DNA from: Haloplanus litoreus
GTDB taxonomy: Archaea > Halobacteriota > Halobacteria > Halobacteriales > Haloferacaceae
NCBI RefSeq assembly: GCF_042677945.1
Contig: NZ_JBHUDN010000014.1
Reading direction: 5' to 3' (one strand)
Length of the DNA: 64,000 bases
A model generated the notes under the pieces. It saw only the letters and a list, made by a program, of their open reading frames with translations. It was not told the DNA's origin and did no database searches. Position 1 is the stretch's first letter. Every line of letters begins with the position of its first letter. A program made the position numbers and the translations under genes. Shown in pieces: positions 42,285-51,690 of this stretch.

Positions 42285-44477
42285 TCAGCCCTGCGTGATA
42301 CTGATGAAGTCGAGGACGAACTCCTGCGGTAGCAGCCCGCCGTGGTAGAATCGGGCGTCGCCCATCCCCTGTTTACTGAATCGCTTGAGAGGGCTCGTGA
42401 GGACGCTCACATTCGCGTCCAGATAGCCCAGCCGCGCGCTGGAATCGAGCAGCACGCCGGGCGCATCCTCGTCCACGTCCTCTCCAGCAACCCAGCGTCG
42501 CCCGGAGTCCGTGGACACGTCGGGTCGTGAAATCTTCTCCGGCGTGACGTGGTGTGGGAGGAGAACGAATCCGTGGTCGGTCAGGATGTACGCCTGATCC
42601 CACTCTCCCTGCTGGATTTTCTCGCCGATGAACTTGGCGAGGGACTCAACACGGCGAGAGAGCATCTCTTCGAGGTCGCTGAGTTCCTTCTCCCCGATGT
42701 TGTCGAGGTCGTTCTTGAAGTAGGCGACACGTGTCGACCGCCATCCGTCGTCCTCCTCGCGAGTGACGGTCCATCCATCGCTCTCGAGCAGCGAATTGCG
42801 GCGATTGGTCGTGACGTGGCGATTGTTCCGGAGTGGCTGCAGGTCGCCCTCGACCAGCGAGATATCGAACATACTCACCTCGCCCGGCGTGAGCGCGGCT
42901 TTCCCGAACTCCGTCTCGGAGGGGAGCGTCCCGAGCCAGACACTCTCCTCGACGGCGAACTCCGGAGCGTCGGCGGGGAGAGTAGCGACGTACTCTCGAA
43001 GTTCCTCTGCGAGGTGTCGAGCGAGGTCGAGGCGCAGAGCATCGATGACGAACAGCGCCACAGTCTGGCCGCTCTCGAGCCCCGCAGACTCCTTGTTGAA
43101 GAACTGGTAGGCATGGTCCTCCTCGACGAACGGAGCGCCAGCCTCAACCGTCTCGGTGACGAGGTCACCGAGGTCTTCGAGGTAATCGACGTACTTCGAC
43201 TGTAGCTCCATCCGTAGGTCACCGAGAGTCTCGGTCGCGGGATGTTCCCCGGAGAGCTTCGTCTCTGGTTCGCCGGAGACGACGAGCTTGAGAACGGCGT
43301 TGTCGATCTGCCACGTTCCCTCGTCCTCGTCAGCATAGAGTGAGACGACATCGTCGGTCGTCCGGTCCTTCCACGTGTCCAGTCGATGCGCGAGCCGCGC
43401 GACCTCGGCGGCCTGCGCCCACGTCTCCGTCCACGGGCTGTCCGGGCCGTATGCGCCCCGGTACTTGCCGTGGTAGCCCTCGCTCCCTCGGAGGGCTTTG
43501 TAGCGTTCGGTCGCCCGGTCGAGGCACGTCTCGTAATCCCCACTATCGAAGGAGACGTGCCATTCCCCCCAGAGACGATGTTCGAGCGCAGCGTCGACGA
43601 TACACTTCGACAGTTCCCACGGGTCATCCACCCCTTGGACAACCTCGGGCCACATCGACTCACCGAGATAGCGGTCGGCGATGACGCCCTGTGAGCCCGT
43701 GTTGTTCAGGACGGATTTGAGCTCCGGCAGGTCGTGGGGGCCAGCGGTCTCTGCTCGGAACTCGGGTGGGAAGGCGTCAGCATCAGCACCAGCGTGAATC
43801 AGCCACTCCGCAACAGCCCATCGGCGCGTCGCGGTGACGATGCCCACTGGGTCGGATTCACTGGCAACTGCATCGATACCTTCCCCGGACAGCAGGTCCT
43901 TCATCTGGTCGATAGTCTCGGAATCATCGTCGATGTCTCCCCAGCCGTTCTCCAGCACGAAAGCCACGGGATCGGTGTAGCCGCCGGTGACGATCTGTGT
44001 CCGGAGTTGTTCGAGTGTCGGCAGGTGCGTGCCCGTGAGTTTGTCGTGGAGAATCCGAGCAACTTCCCGTCGCTTCGCGGGGTCGTCCGTCCGCGTCGCG
44101 TTCTTTAGTTCCCATGCTTGGAGTTGCTCGCTCCCGAAAACACGGACAGTGAGATCCTCGATACTCAGTTCCACCTCACTTCCTGTGTGCTCTACGTCAC
44201 GGAACCAGTCATAGTCGCCATCGCGGTCTTCGGGTTCCTTGACGTGGGGCACGTACCAGACCTGTTTGCCATCGACGGGGTTCGCTCTGAGCTCCAGTGG
44301 GGTTTCTTCGGCGACCTTCAGGTGAACGTTGAGTTCAGTACAGGCCTGTTGGATGATGTCCTTGAGATAGTTGCCGTCGTCCCACCAGAGGATGATCGGG
44401 GCGTCTGATTCGGCTCGGTCGAACTGACGGCGGATTGTATCTTTCGCGGCTTCTGGGAGGGATTGGGTTGCTTGCAT
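42285..44477 (-). CDS. pglZ: PglZ, alkaline-phosphatase-fold BREX protein
   Basis: 730-residue BREX core protein. The PglZ domain begins about residue 470: VALFVIDALRLDLARHLAEEL carries the metal-site Asp, SETEFGKAALTPG follows, then AYILTDHGFVLLP and the terminal FYHGGLLPQEFVLDFI. The N-terminal 450 residues are the usual variable helical part. The start ATG at 44477 is two bases after the stop of the SMC-like gene, so translation is probably coupled. GC-rich, unlike the SMC-like gene before it. PglZ is present in all BREX types and is required for defence where tested. Confidence 0.93.
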   Translation of the reverse strand: MQATQSLPEAAKDTIRRQFDRAESDAPIILWWDDGNYLKDIIQQACTELNVHLKVAEETPLELRANPVDGKQVWYVPHVKEPEDRDGDYDWFRDVEHTGSEVELSIEDLTVRVFGSEQLQAWELKNATRTDDPAKRREVARILHDKLTGTHLPTLEQLRTQIVTGGYTDPVAFVLENGWGDIDDDSETIDQMKDLLSGEGIDAVASESDPVGIVTATRRWAVAEWLIHAGADADAFPPEFRAETAGPHDLPELKSVLNNTGSQGVIADRYLGESMWPEVVQGVDDPWELSKCIVDAALEHRLWGEWHVSFDSGDYETCLDRATERYKALRGSEGYHGKYRGAYGPDSPWTETWAQAAEVARLAHRLDTWKDRTTDDVVSLYADEDEGTWQIDNAVLKLVVSGEPETKLSGEHPATETLGDLRMELQSKYVDYLEDLGDLVTETVEAGAPFVEEDHAYQFFNKESAGLESGQTVALFVIDALRLDLARHLAEELREYVATLPADAPEFAVEESVWLGTLPSETEFGKAALTPGEVSMFDISLVEGDLQPLRNNRHVTTNRRNSLLESDGWTVTREEDDGWRSTRVAYFKNDLDNIGEKELSDLEEMLSRRVESLAKFIGEKIQQGEWDQAYILTDHGFVLLPHHVTPEKISRPDVSTDSGRRWVAGEDVDEDAPGVLLDSSARLGYLDANVSVLTSPLKRFSKQGMGDARFYHGGLLPQEFVLDFISITQG

Positions 44478-44479
44478 TT

Positions 44480-46957
44480 CTATGATGATTTCCGCAGATT
44501 CAAATCGAGTTGTCCACAGTTGCACCGAAGGCTATCTTCCTGCTGTCCATCCATACTGATATAGACACAGGCACCACACTCATCACACCAGAGCAGTTCG
44601 TAGAAGTCCCGGTAGGCATCTACAGCCGGTTGCAGTTCTTTTGGGGTGCAACTTGCAAACGTGCTCTCATCTTCGTTATAGTGGACGTTGGGATTGATTG
44701 CGCCACCGTACTCGTATATTCGGTCAACCACCTCTGTCGCTTCATCTTCCAGTTCCGAAATGTGCGAAGTATCCCCTCCCCATGACTGTTCTGCAGCTTT
44801 CGAAGCCCGAAGTAATTCCTTGTATCTTGAGATTGCCCCACTTTGGAAGTCTCCTAACGTCCACCTACTATTCGATTTGAACGGTACTTTCGCGTTCAAT
44901 CGGTCACAGGCCTCGCGGAGGTACCACTCTGCCATTCGACGGGTCTGATGAGCCGCAATCGAAGTATTTCCATTTTCCAATTCACTCTCGATGGTATCCC
45001 ACTCCATCTCTGGCCGTCCATGCGTCTGAGGACCTTCTTCGATATCCCAACCAGAGAGTTGAATCGCATTACTGGAACTCACTACCCCAGAGGATCGGAG
45101 GTGGCGATGCCAGAGGTCGTCGTGAGTTGCAACTATGAGCTGGTAATCCTCTGTGAGTTCCGAGCCCATTAAGTCTGCCAGCGGACGACGATGCTCTGCA
45201 TCAATAGACATTACAACGTCGTCAAGCATCATTATCGGCAGTTCTTCTTGTTCCTGTAGCCAATCGGCGAGGGCGAAGTATAGACAGATTCCCATACTGT
45301 CTTGATGCCCTTCGCTATGGAGAGCATGTGGGGGGTACTGACCACGCTCGTAGAAGTCAACCTCAATATCGAGGCCGGTCTCAGTCGGATTCAACCCCAC
45401 ACTGAGATCGGACTCATCACCGTGCATCGTGGTGTAGTAGTGTTCGAATCGATCCTCAATTTGTGAGTAGATCTCTTCTAGAATCGCATCCCTTGCATCA
45501 AGGAACGTCTGATGTACGGTCGACATATCGTCGGCAATCCTACGGTACTCTGCAGCCTTGCGACTTCGGTCGATCATCTCATTATAGCGTCTATTCGCTG
45601 CATTGAGTGTCTGCCACGTCTCGTCGAGCTGATCGAGTTGCGGTCCGTCTTCGACGTGGGAACTCAGTCTGTCGAGAAGGGCTTCTAGATCATCTGGACG
45701 CAGGAGACTTCTCTTCTCACTTGTTGAGAGGTCATTCTTCGGCGGGGTGGAGAGAGGATCACCACTATACTGTTCTTCCCATCCCTCAACAGTATCGAGA
45801 AAGTCGTCCAAGCTTGACTCGTCGAACCGATCGATCCCTCGAACGATGTCCCGGAGTGAATCCGCGGTGATACGAACGTCGGTAAGCATCTGCTGAGCCT
45901 CATCTCGTCGGTCACCAAGTTGATCTAGTGTTTCTTGGAGTTCAGATGCCTGTTGTAAGCGGTCTTCAAGGTGTTCTTCGAGCCGATCCGGTTCCCACGG
46001 TTCAAGGCACAGCGGACATCGCCCGGCATCGGGATCAATCGCCTCAATTCCCTGCTCAATCAGCTGTCTTCGCTCTAATGCTCGCCTTGACTCTTCATCG
46101 GCATCGATCTCTTCCCATGCTTCAACGTACTCCTCGTCCGCCGTCAAGAACTCCTCAACGTCGTCGCTCAACCATTCCTGTAGCTGGTTGAGTCGTTGTC
46201 TCCCATCCGAACGAAGAAGGGAGGATGCGACGACTCGGCGCGACGGAGACTCAATATTCGACGTGAACGATTCCTCGTCTAGACTTGCCAATTCGCCACC
46301 TCCCAGTTCCGCTCGGAGTGAATTTACGATCTGAAGTACGGTACGCTCCTCGTCCTCGGAATCCTTTCCCAGTATGTTATGGAGGTCTGAACGTCGGCTG
46401 CGTGCCTCGCGTTCTATTCGCTCCGCTTCCTCGTCTAGATTCTCTGCAGCGTTGTCCAGCGCCAAACGACGATCTCGGACGTGTTGCAAATTGAGAAGTG
46501 TCCTGATTCGTTCAGAACGTGTACTTCCTTTGGCAGTAATGAAGTCAAGAAGCTCGTCTCGTGAGAGAAGATGGAGCCCCCGTTCGGCAGCTTTGACTGT
46601 CGATTTAAATCGATCTGTCGTTGACTCGTCCGGTCCATCAATGTCGGGATCGTCCCGATCGTTGACTGTTCGACGAATCGTGAGTGTCTCCCCCGAGACC
46701 GAGAAGTCAGCCTCTACCCACGACTCCTCCGGGGCTGCGTCCACATGGGGACCGTGTCGACGCTCCGTTATCGACTGCGTTCCCTCCCCAGAAAGGGCCT
46801 GAATCGAGCCGGTTAAGAGGAAATCGACGGCAGCGATTACCGAACTCTTACCCGATCCGTTTGGGCCGACTAGAACCAGATTATCGTTCTCTGGCTCCAA
46901 CTCAAATGCTCCGTTGATACCTCGGAAGTTCGAGATCGTCAGACTCTCAATCCTCAT
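44480..46957 (-). CDS. Rad50/SMC-like ATPase with zinc hook and zinc ribbon
   Basis: 825 residues. Walker A GPNGSGKS at 31-38, a coiled-coil middle interrupted by a CPLC zinc-hook-like pair at 314-317, an ABC-signature-like region LHSEGHQDSMGICLY (546-560), Walker B LPIMMLDDVV (573-582) and a C-terminal zinc ribbon with cysteines at 791, 794, 797, 812 and 814. This is the build of Rad50/RecF-like DNA-structure ATPases and of ABC ATPases in several defence systems. It is not among BREX type 5 core genes. DNA is AT-richer than pglZ. It overlaps the 68-aa gene by 11 bases and precedes pglZ by 2. Confidence 0.85.
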   Translation of the reverse strand: MRIESLTISNFRGINGAFELEPENDNLVLVGPNGSGKSSVIAAVDFLLTGSIQALSGEGTQSITERRHGPHVDAAPEESWVEADFSVSGETLTIRRTVNDRDDPDIDGPDESTTDRFKSTVKAAERGLHLLSRDELLDFITAKGSTRSERIRTLLNLQHVRDRRLALDNAAENLDEEAERIEREARSRRSDLHNILGKDSEDEERTVLQIVNSLRAELGGGELASLDEESFTSNIESPSRRVVASSLLRSDGRQRLNQLQEWLSDDVEEFLTADEEYVEAWEEIDADEESRRALERRQLIEQGIEAIDPDAGRCPLCLEPWEPDRLEEHLEDRLQQASELQETLDQLGDRRDEAQQMLTDVRITADSLRDIVRGIDRFDESSLDDFLDTVEGWEEQYSGDPLSTPPKNDLSTSEKRSLLRPDDLEALLDRLSSHVEDGPQLDQLDETWQTLNAANRRYNEMIDRSRKAAEYRRIADDMSTVHQTFLDARDAILEEIYSQIEDRFEHYYTTMHGDESDLSVGLNPTETGLDIEVDFYERGQYPPHALHSEGHQDSMGICLYFALADWLQEQEELPIMMLDDVVMSIDAEHRRPLADLMGSELTEDYQLIVATHDDLWHRHLRSSGVVSSSNAIQLSGWDIEEGPQTHGRPEMEWDTIESELENGNTSIAAHQTRRMAEWYLREACDRLNAKVPFKSNSRWTLGDFQSGAISRYKELLRASKAAEQSWGGDTSHISELEDEATEVVDRIYEYGGAINPNVHYNEDESTFASCTPKELQPAVDAYRDFYELLWCDECGACVYISMDGQQEDSLRCNCGQLDLNLRKSS

Positions 46958-47153
46958 TTGCGAGAGCTTCTTCCTCGATCAGTTCGGCAATTTCGTCGCC
47001 CCCGCCGAAATCGTCTTTATCGAGTTGCCCTTCCATTATTTCAATCAGTTGGAAATCCACGTCAGATTTCTGTAATTGCCGCATGAACTCCCCGGCAATC
47101 CGTGCCTCAACATCTGCAGTCTGGAACTCGGATGTATCCTCTCCCTCGGACAT
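46947..47153 (-). CDS. Small acidic partner of the SMC-like ATPase, 68 aa
   Basis: A 68-residue helical protein with EARIAGEFMRQLQKSDVDFQL and an acidic end. It overlaps the start of the SMC-like gene by 11 bases, which suggests coupled translation and a partnership. Family unknown; some ABC ATPase-based defence systems have a small middle component of this size, but similarity to those cannot be judged here. A TATA-like box lies about 22-31 bases before its ATG at 47153. Confidence 0.7.
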   Translation of the reverse strand: MSEGEDTSEFQTADVEARIAGEFMRQLQKSDVDFQLIEIMEGQLDKDDFGGGDEIAELIEEEALANED

Positions 47154-47174
47154 ATGCTGTTCCTCTGACTCATC

Positions 47175-47184
47175 ATTAATTAGA
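47175..47184 (-). promoter_or_regulatory. Internal promoter of the 68-aa/SMC-like/pglZ unit
   Basis: On the minus strand the AT-rich element TCTAATTAATGA is centred about 27 bases before the ATG at 47153. It would allow transcription of the downstream half of the locus apart from the brxA promoter. Confidence 0.5.
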
Positions 47185-47257
47185 GTATGTGTCGCGTGGG
47201 AGAGACTGAATAGATGAATCCGAGATTAGATGACTATTGATTCCCTTCGGATACTGG

Positions 47258-50200
47258 TTAGAGTACCTTGTTCTCGACAATCTCCGGAACGACGCTCTGC
47301 TCCGCAAGGGGAGTGATATTGATCACGACGCCATGCTTGTGGTTCGGCTGGTAGCCAGCAGTCGTCACTTCCGAGAGCGCCCGGTCGCTCCAGTCCGAGG
47401 GGATCTGCTTGTACACCGTCTGGCAGCGGTCGTCAATCTCCTCGGCCAGCGCCTTGAACTCCGCTAGCGGTGGGAGGTCGTCAACGTCGTCGATATCCTC
47501 GTCGTCCGCAATCCCTTCGAGGTACTCCTCGTCGACGATGGACGCGTCTTCCAGCCCCGTCGCGAGCGAGGCGAGCATCCGTTCGTCCTCGGTCAGGTTG
47601 TCGAAGGGCTCGCCGTCCTCGTCAAGCATCTCCGCACCGGCGCTGTCGAAGTAGTAGGTCATGAAGAGGATGCCCGTGCTGGAGTAGTGATCCGAGCCCT
47701 TGAGCCGCCAGTTGAAGTAATCGAATAGGTCGGCGAGGTGTGCCTCCACGGGTTCGTCCGTCGGCTTGGCGTACACCTCGCAGGCGTTTTCCAGCTCGTC
47801 GAGCGCGTCCAGCCACTCGTCGCGCCACTCCTCGACCTTCTCCCAAAAGCTGTCCGAGAAGGTGTCTTGGAACCACTCCTCGCCGTTGCGCTCTCGGAGC
47901 TCCGCCATCGTCTCGATGCGCTCGGCTGTTTCCTCGCGGAAGGCGGCCACCTTCGGAGCGAGTTCGTCAACGCGTTCGCGGTCGTCATCGTCGAAGTCGC
48001 GCTCACTCGTGGAGCCGAGTTCCTGCATCACCTCCTCGAACTCGGCAATCTGTTCGAGGGCGCTCGAACAGAACTCAAACTCGTCGGTCGCGTCGGCACG
48101 TTCGGTCGAGGAGAGCGAGTCGTCGTTCCGACGCTGGTTGGCCGCCGACCGGCGCTCGCGGAGTTCGGCCTTCCGCGGTTCGAGGTACTGGTTGCTCAGG
48201 CGGTCGAAGAGGCTGGCGTCGAGCTGATGGTAGTCCACGAAGCACGCGAAGCCCTCGCCTTTCGCGTCGGCGAGGAGCCGCGCCGTGCTGAGCTTCCAGA
48301 CGATGGGCGTGTTCTCCATCGTGTCGACGTGGTAGGCGAAGAGGTCGTCCTCGATGAACGACCGGAGGTTGGGGTACGCCTCGTCGGCGGCGGACTCGGC
48401 CCCGAGGATGTCGTCGACCTCGACGAGACGGTCTTCTGCGTACTCGCCGTACGCGTCCTCGAACCGCTTGACGATGCGGTCGAGCATGTCGGCCTGCTCG
48501 TCCGTGCCTTCGAGGGGGATGATGCCGTCCGACTCCTCGCGGACGGCCTCCATCGCGAAGTGGTGGACAAGGTTCTTAACTAACTTCACTACGTTTACCG
48601 ACTCCTCCGAGACAGAATCTTGCTTGAATTCTTCCCTATCTCTGGGATCATGAACAGTTCGTAGTGCAATTTCGTCGTTAATATCTTTCTGCGCCTCGTC
48701 AGGGATATTTACAGTATCATATAGCGTCTGGTCAATCTCATCTGCAAGTTGTTCGAGCTTGGATTGTCGGTTGATTCTCTTCTTCTCGGATTTGATTGCG
48801 AGTATTTCGATCGATTGCTTACCGGAATGAACATCTTCGGTTAAATCGACCCAATAGGAGACCTCATCCGTATGAGGGTGGTTGTAAAAGAATCCAGATC
48901 TTTCTTCCGTCGGAAGAAGGACAGGTCCCACGTAGAATGGGCTTGTGGGATTACTCAATCGGTTTTTAATCTTGACCCGGAATTGTTCTCTAGCAATCTC
49001 AGCAAGTCGTTCCTCTTGACTCAAACTTTCAAACCATGGCATGCCTCCAACCTCGCCAGCATTCCATTCTCTTTCAATAGTGAGAGACAAGAAAAGCGCA
49101 TTATATAGCTTGGAATTAAATGCCGCCAACATAGTCCACAAGGAATCTTCCTTATGAGGAACAAAGAGATATCCTGTATCGCTGAACAATCCGTTTTTCG
49201 GGTAATATCCGAATCTTCTTCCAGTTTCTTTGATTCGCGTCCACGTTAACCCACTCTTTCCGTAGAGTTCTTCATTTGGAGTTCGAACCGTAGGACTGTA
49301 TCTCTTGATTGCTTTCCCATCCTCTCCCCACTCTACCTGTTCGGGGACATGCGGAACGAGCCATGCATCTGCTCCACCGCTGGCGATCGGCTTGAATACC
49401 TCATTATCGGTGATTTCCCAACATAGCCGAACGAAACGATTGTTATTAGCGGTAGCTACCCCCTGCCGAGCGAGCCCGACGGAGTCCCCTTCAACACCCG
49501 CTTGTTCGGCGTCTAACTTCAAGTCAGAACTATGCAACTCTCGGACTTGTCGTGGGGTTGAATAGCACAAGGTAGTCCCCGGAACTTCGGAGAAAACAGA
49601 TAGATCAACTGAAAAGAATCTCTTGACACCATCATCTGATTTTGACAAAATGTTGGTGAACTTGCTCTCCTTATTTCGTGTTCCAATATCATGCAAACGA
49701 ATGAAATCGCCGGTCGGTTTTTGTTGTACACCAGACCTTACAACAGTACCCGCAGTTCGAACAGTAGCGTTGTCAAGCACTCCAATTCCGTACTCAGCTA
49801 TAAAATCAAAGCTACTCTGTTCCCCGATGAAATCGATTCTGAATTCTTCGAATCGGTTCTTAAACATGAATGTGCGGGGAACAAGCATTCCCACCCGTCC
49901 GTTCTGCTTCGATATGCGGTCTCCAACTTCGAAGAAGTTGATATAGAATTCCGGCGTGTAGTTGTAGTGGGATTCAACATATCGTTGGACAGAGTCTGGC
50001 ATACGATTTCGAGAACCGTATGGTGGATTCATCAACACAACGTCATAATCTTGTGCAAGGATATCTAGCAGATGAATGAAACTTCGTAAATCCTGTGCCA
50101 AGAAGGAGTCTCCATTACGGTGTTCATTAACCGCTTCTCGCAGACTGTGAAGTATCTGTCCAAGAGTGTGATTTTCATTCGGGTCGTCTTCTAGTGTAAT

Positions 50201-51580
50201 CTGTACACTATCTTTGTCAACATTATCTTCAAAGAGGTCGCCAAGAGTTCCCTGCACGTCAAGCAGACTCCCAAGTCCGTGGACCTCTTCGAAAGCATCC
50301 AGAATTTGACGGAGTGCGCTCTCAACCTCCGACTTTCCATCAGCAACTTCATCAAACACCGCTTCAGCCCCCTCAATATCCGCTACATTTGCATCAGCAC
50401 AGACGATTCCGAGATCAGGAATATCAAATTCCTCGGCCCCCTCGGCTTCGGCGCGCGTTCGGCCTTTGAGGTATAGATTGAATGCGGCGAGTTGGCAAGC
50501 TCGCATATCAAGATCGATACCATAGAGGTTATTCCGGAGAATTCTTCGAGGAATTTCTGCATAATCAACATCAGTCTCGTTTCGCCAAATCCGCTCTAGC
50601 ACGTCAAATGCGTACAGCAGGAAATGGCCACTCCCGCAAGCAGGATCAATAACACGGATGTCTTCGGGGCCGTCGAATTCTGGTGGTTGTCCCTTGTCCT
50701 CAGAAGGAACAAGATAGGTGCAAAAATCGGAAAGAGAAGGGGACTCATCTGGTGAGAGGGGTCGGTTCTTGCGCTCACCGGGCGACAAAGATTCCTGTTC
50801 TGTGACTACTTCTTGTAGTTCACCGGTTTCTTCAAGATACAGTTTGCCAAGAGAATTGTCTGTGAGCATTCGAACCACCCAATGCGGTGTATAAAATTGA
50901 TTGGCAGTGGTAACCTCATGCGGTTCGAACTCTTCCGTCCGTGCTTTGTCTCGGAGATTATCGAGGAGCTTGACGTTGTAGTATTCGTAGACCCAGCCCA
51001 GCACGTCGTCGGCCCGCCAGACCTCATCGGGCACCTCGTCGAGCATCCCACAGAGGTCTTCGTAGGTGTCGTCATCGGGGTCAAGCAGGCTGTAGGCCGT
51101 GGAGCGGTCGAAGAGAATCTCGATCTCCTCGGCGAGGTCGTCGCACGCGTTCCGGTAGGCTTCGAGGACGGCCTCCTCTTCGAGCATGAACTCCTCGTTG
51201 ACCAGCCGGTCGGCTGCTGGCGTGAGTCCATCCTCGCGGAACACCGTGACCTCCTCGTCGACGAAGTCCCGCACCTCCATGCAGCGGAGCGCGGCCAGCC
51301 GATTGACGATGGTGTAGCCGACGCCCGTGATGTACTGCTCGTAGCCGTCCTCCCACTCGTTGCCATCGACCGCTTCGAGTTCGATTGCCTCGACGAGGTC
51401 TTCCTCCTCGTCGCTTAGAGACGCGTCGTCGTCCGGGCGAGCTTCGAGATCGCACTCTTCGAGCTGATAGCGGACGTTTGCCTCCACCCGGTCGCGCATC
51501 TCGGTGACGACATCTTCGAGATGCTCGCGCTCCTCCTTGTCGAGTTGTGCCTTCCGAGGTGCCGCAGAATTCTTGTCCAT
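47258..51580 (-). CDS. pglX: PglX, BREX adenine-specific DNA methyltransferase
   Basis: 1440 residues. SAM-binding block DPACGSGHF at 312-320, YGIDLDMRACQLAAFNLYL after it, and catalytic NPPYG at 518-522, the class-gamma N6-adenine order. About 530-1000 should hold the target recognition part; the C-terminal 440 residues are helical. The start at ATG 51580 gives MDKNSAAPRKAQ. PglX marks host DNA in BREX and is required for defence. The base composition changes sharply near 50930 and 48590: GC-rich ends, AT-richer core (residues about 217-997). Confidence 0.93.
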   Translation of the reverse strand: MDKNSAAPRKAQLDKEEREHLEDVVTEMRDRVEANVRYQLEECDLEARPDDDASLSDEEEDLVEAIELEAVDGNEWEDGYEQYITGVGYTIVNRLAALRCMEVRDFVDEEVTVFREDGLTPAADRLVNEEFMLEEEAVLEAYRNACDDLAEEIEILFDRSTAYSLLDPDDDTYEDLCGMLDEVPDEVWRADDVLGWVYEYYNVKLLDNLRDKARTEEFEPHEVTTANQFYTPHWVVRMLTDNSLGKLYLEETGELQEVVTEQESLSPGERKNRPLSPDESPSLSDFCTYLVPSEDKGQPPEFDGPEDIRVIDPACGSGHFLLYAFDVLERIWRNETDVDYAEIPRRILRNNLYGIDLDMRACQLAAFNLYLKGRTRAEAEGAEEFDIPDLGIVCADANVADIEGAEAVFDEVADGKSEVESALRQILDAFEEVHGLGSLLDVQGTLGDLFEDNVDKDSVQITLEDDPNENHTLGQILHSLREAVNEHRNGDSFLAQDLRSFIHLLDILAQDYDVVLMNPPYGSRNRMPDSVQRYVESHYNYTPEFYINFFEVGDRISKQNGRVGMLVPRTFMFKNRFEEFRIDFIGEQSSFDFIAEYGIGVLDNATVRTAGTVVRSGVQQKPTGDFIRLHDIGTRNKESKFTNILSKSDDGVKRFFSVDLSVFSEVPGTTLCYSTPRQVRELHSSDLKLDAEQAGVEGDSVGLARQGVATANNNRFVRLCWEITDNEVFKPIASGGADAWLVPHVPEQVEWGEDGKAIKRYSPTVRTPNEELYGKSGLTWTRIKETGRRFGYYPKNGLFSDTGYLFVPHKEDSLWTMLAAFNSKLYNALFLSLTIEREWNAGEVGGMPWFESLSQEERLAEIAREQFRVKIKNRLSNPTSPFYVGPVLLPTEERSGFFYNHPHTDEVSYWVDLTEDVHSGKQSIEILAIKSEKKRINRQSKLEQLADEIDQTLYDTVNIPDEAQKDINDEIALRTVHDPRDREEFKQDSVSEESVNVVKLVKNLVHHFAMEAVREESDGIIPLEGTDEQADMLDRIVKRFEDAYGEYAEDRLVEVDDILGAESAADEAYPNLRSFIEDDLFAYHVDTMENTPIVWKLSTARLLADAKGEGFACFVDYHQLDASLFDRLSNQYLEPRKAELRERRSAANQRRNDDSLSSTERADATDEFEFCSSALEQIAEFEEVMQELGSTSERDFDDDDRERVDELAPKVAAFREETAERIETMAELRERNGEEWFQDTFSDSFWEKVEEWRDEWLDALDELENACEVYAKPTDEPVEAHLADLFDYFNWRLKGSDHYSSTGILFMTYYFDSAGAEMLDEDGEPFDNLTEDERMLASLATGLEDASIVDEEYLEGIADDEDIDDVDDLPPLAEFKALAEEIDDRCQTVYKQIPSDWSDRALSEVTTAGYQPNHKHGVVINITPLAEQSVVPEIVENKVL

Positions 51581-51690
51581 ATGAGAGTCAGCGATGTTTC
51601 CTTCAGAACCGCGGAGGTGTCTTGAAGATTGTCCATACCATCTATTCGAACAGAAGACAAGGAAGGCGACACCCCCACTTTCTGAGTCAC

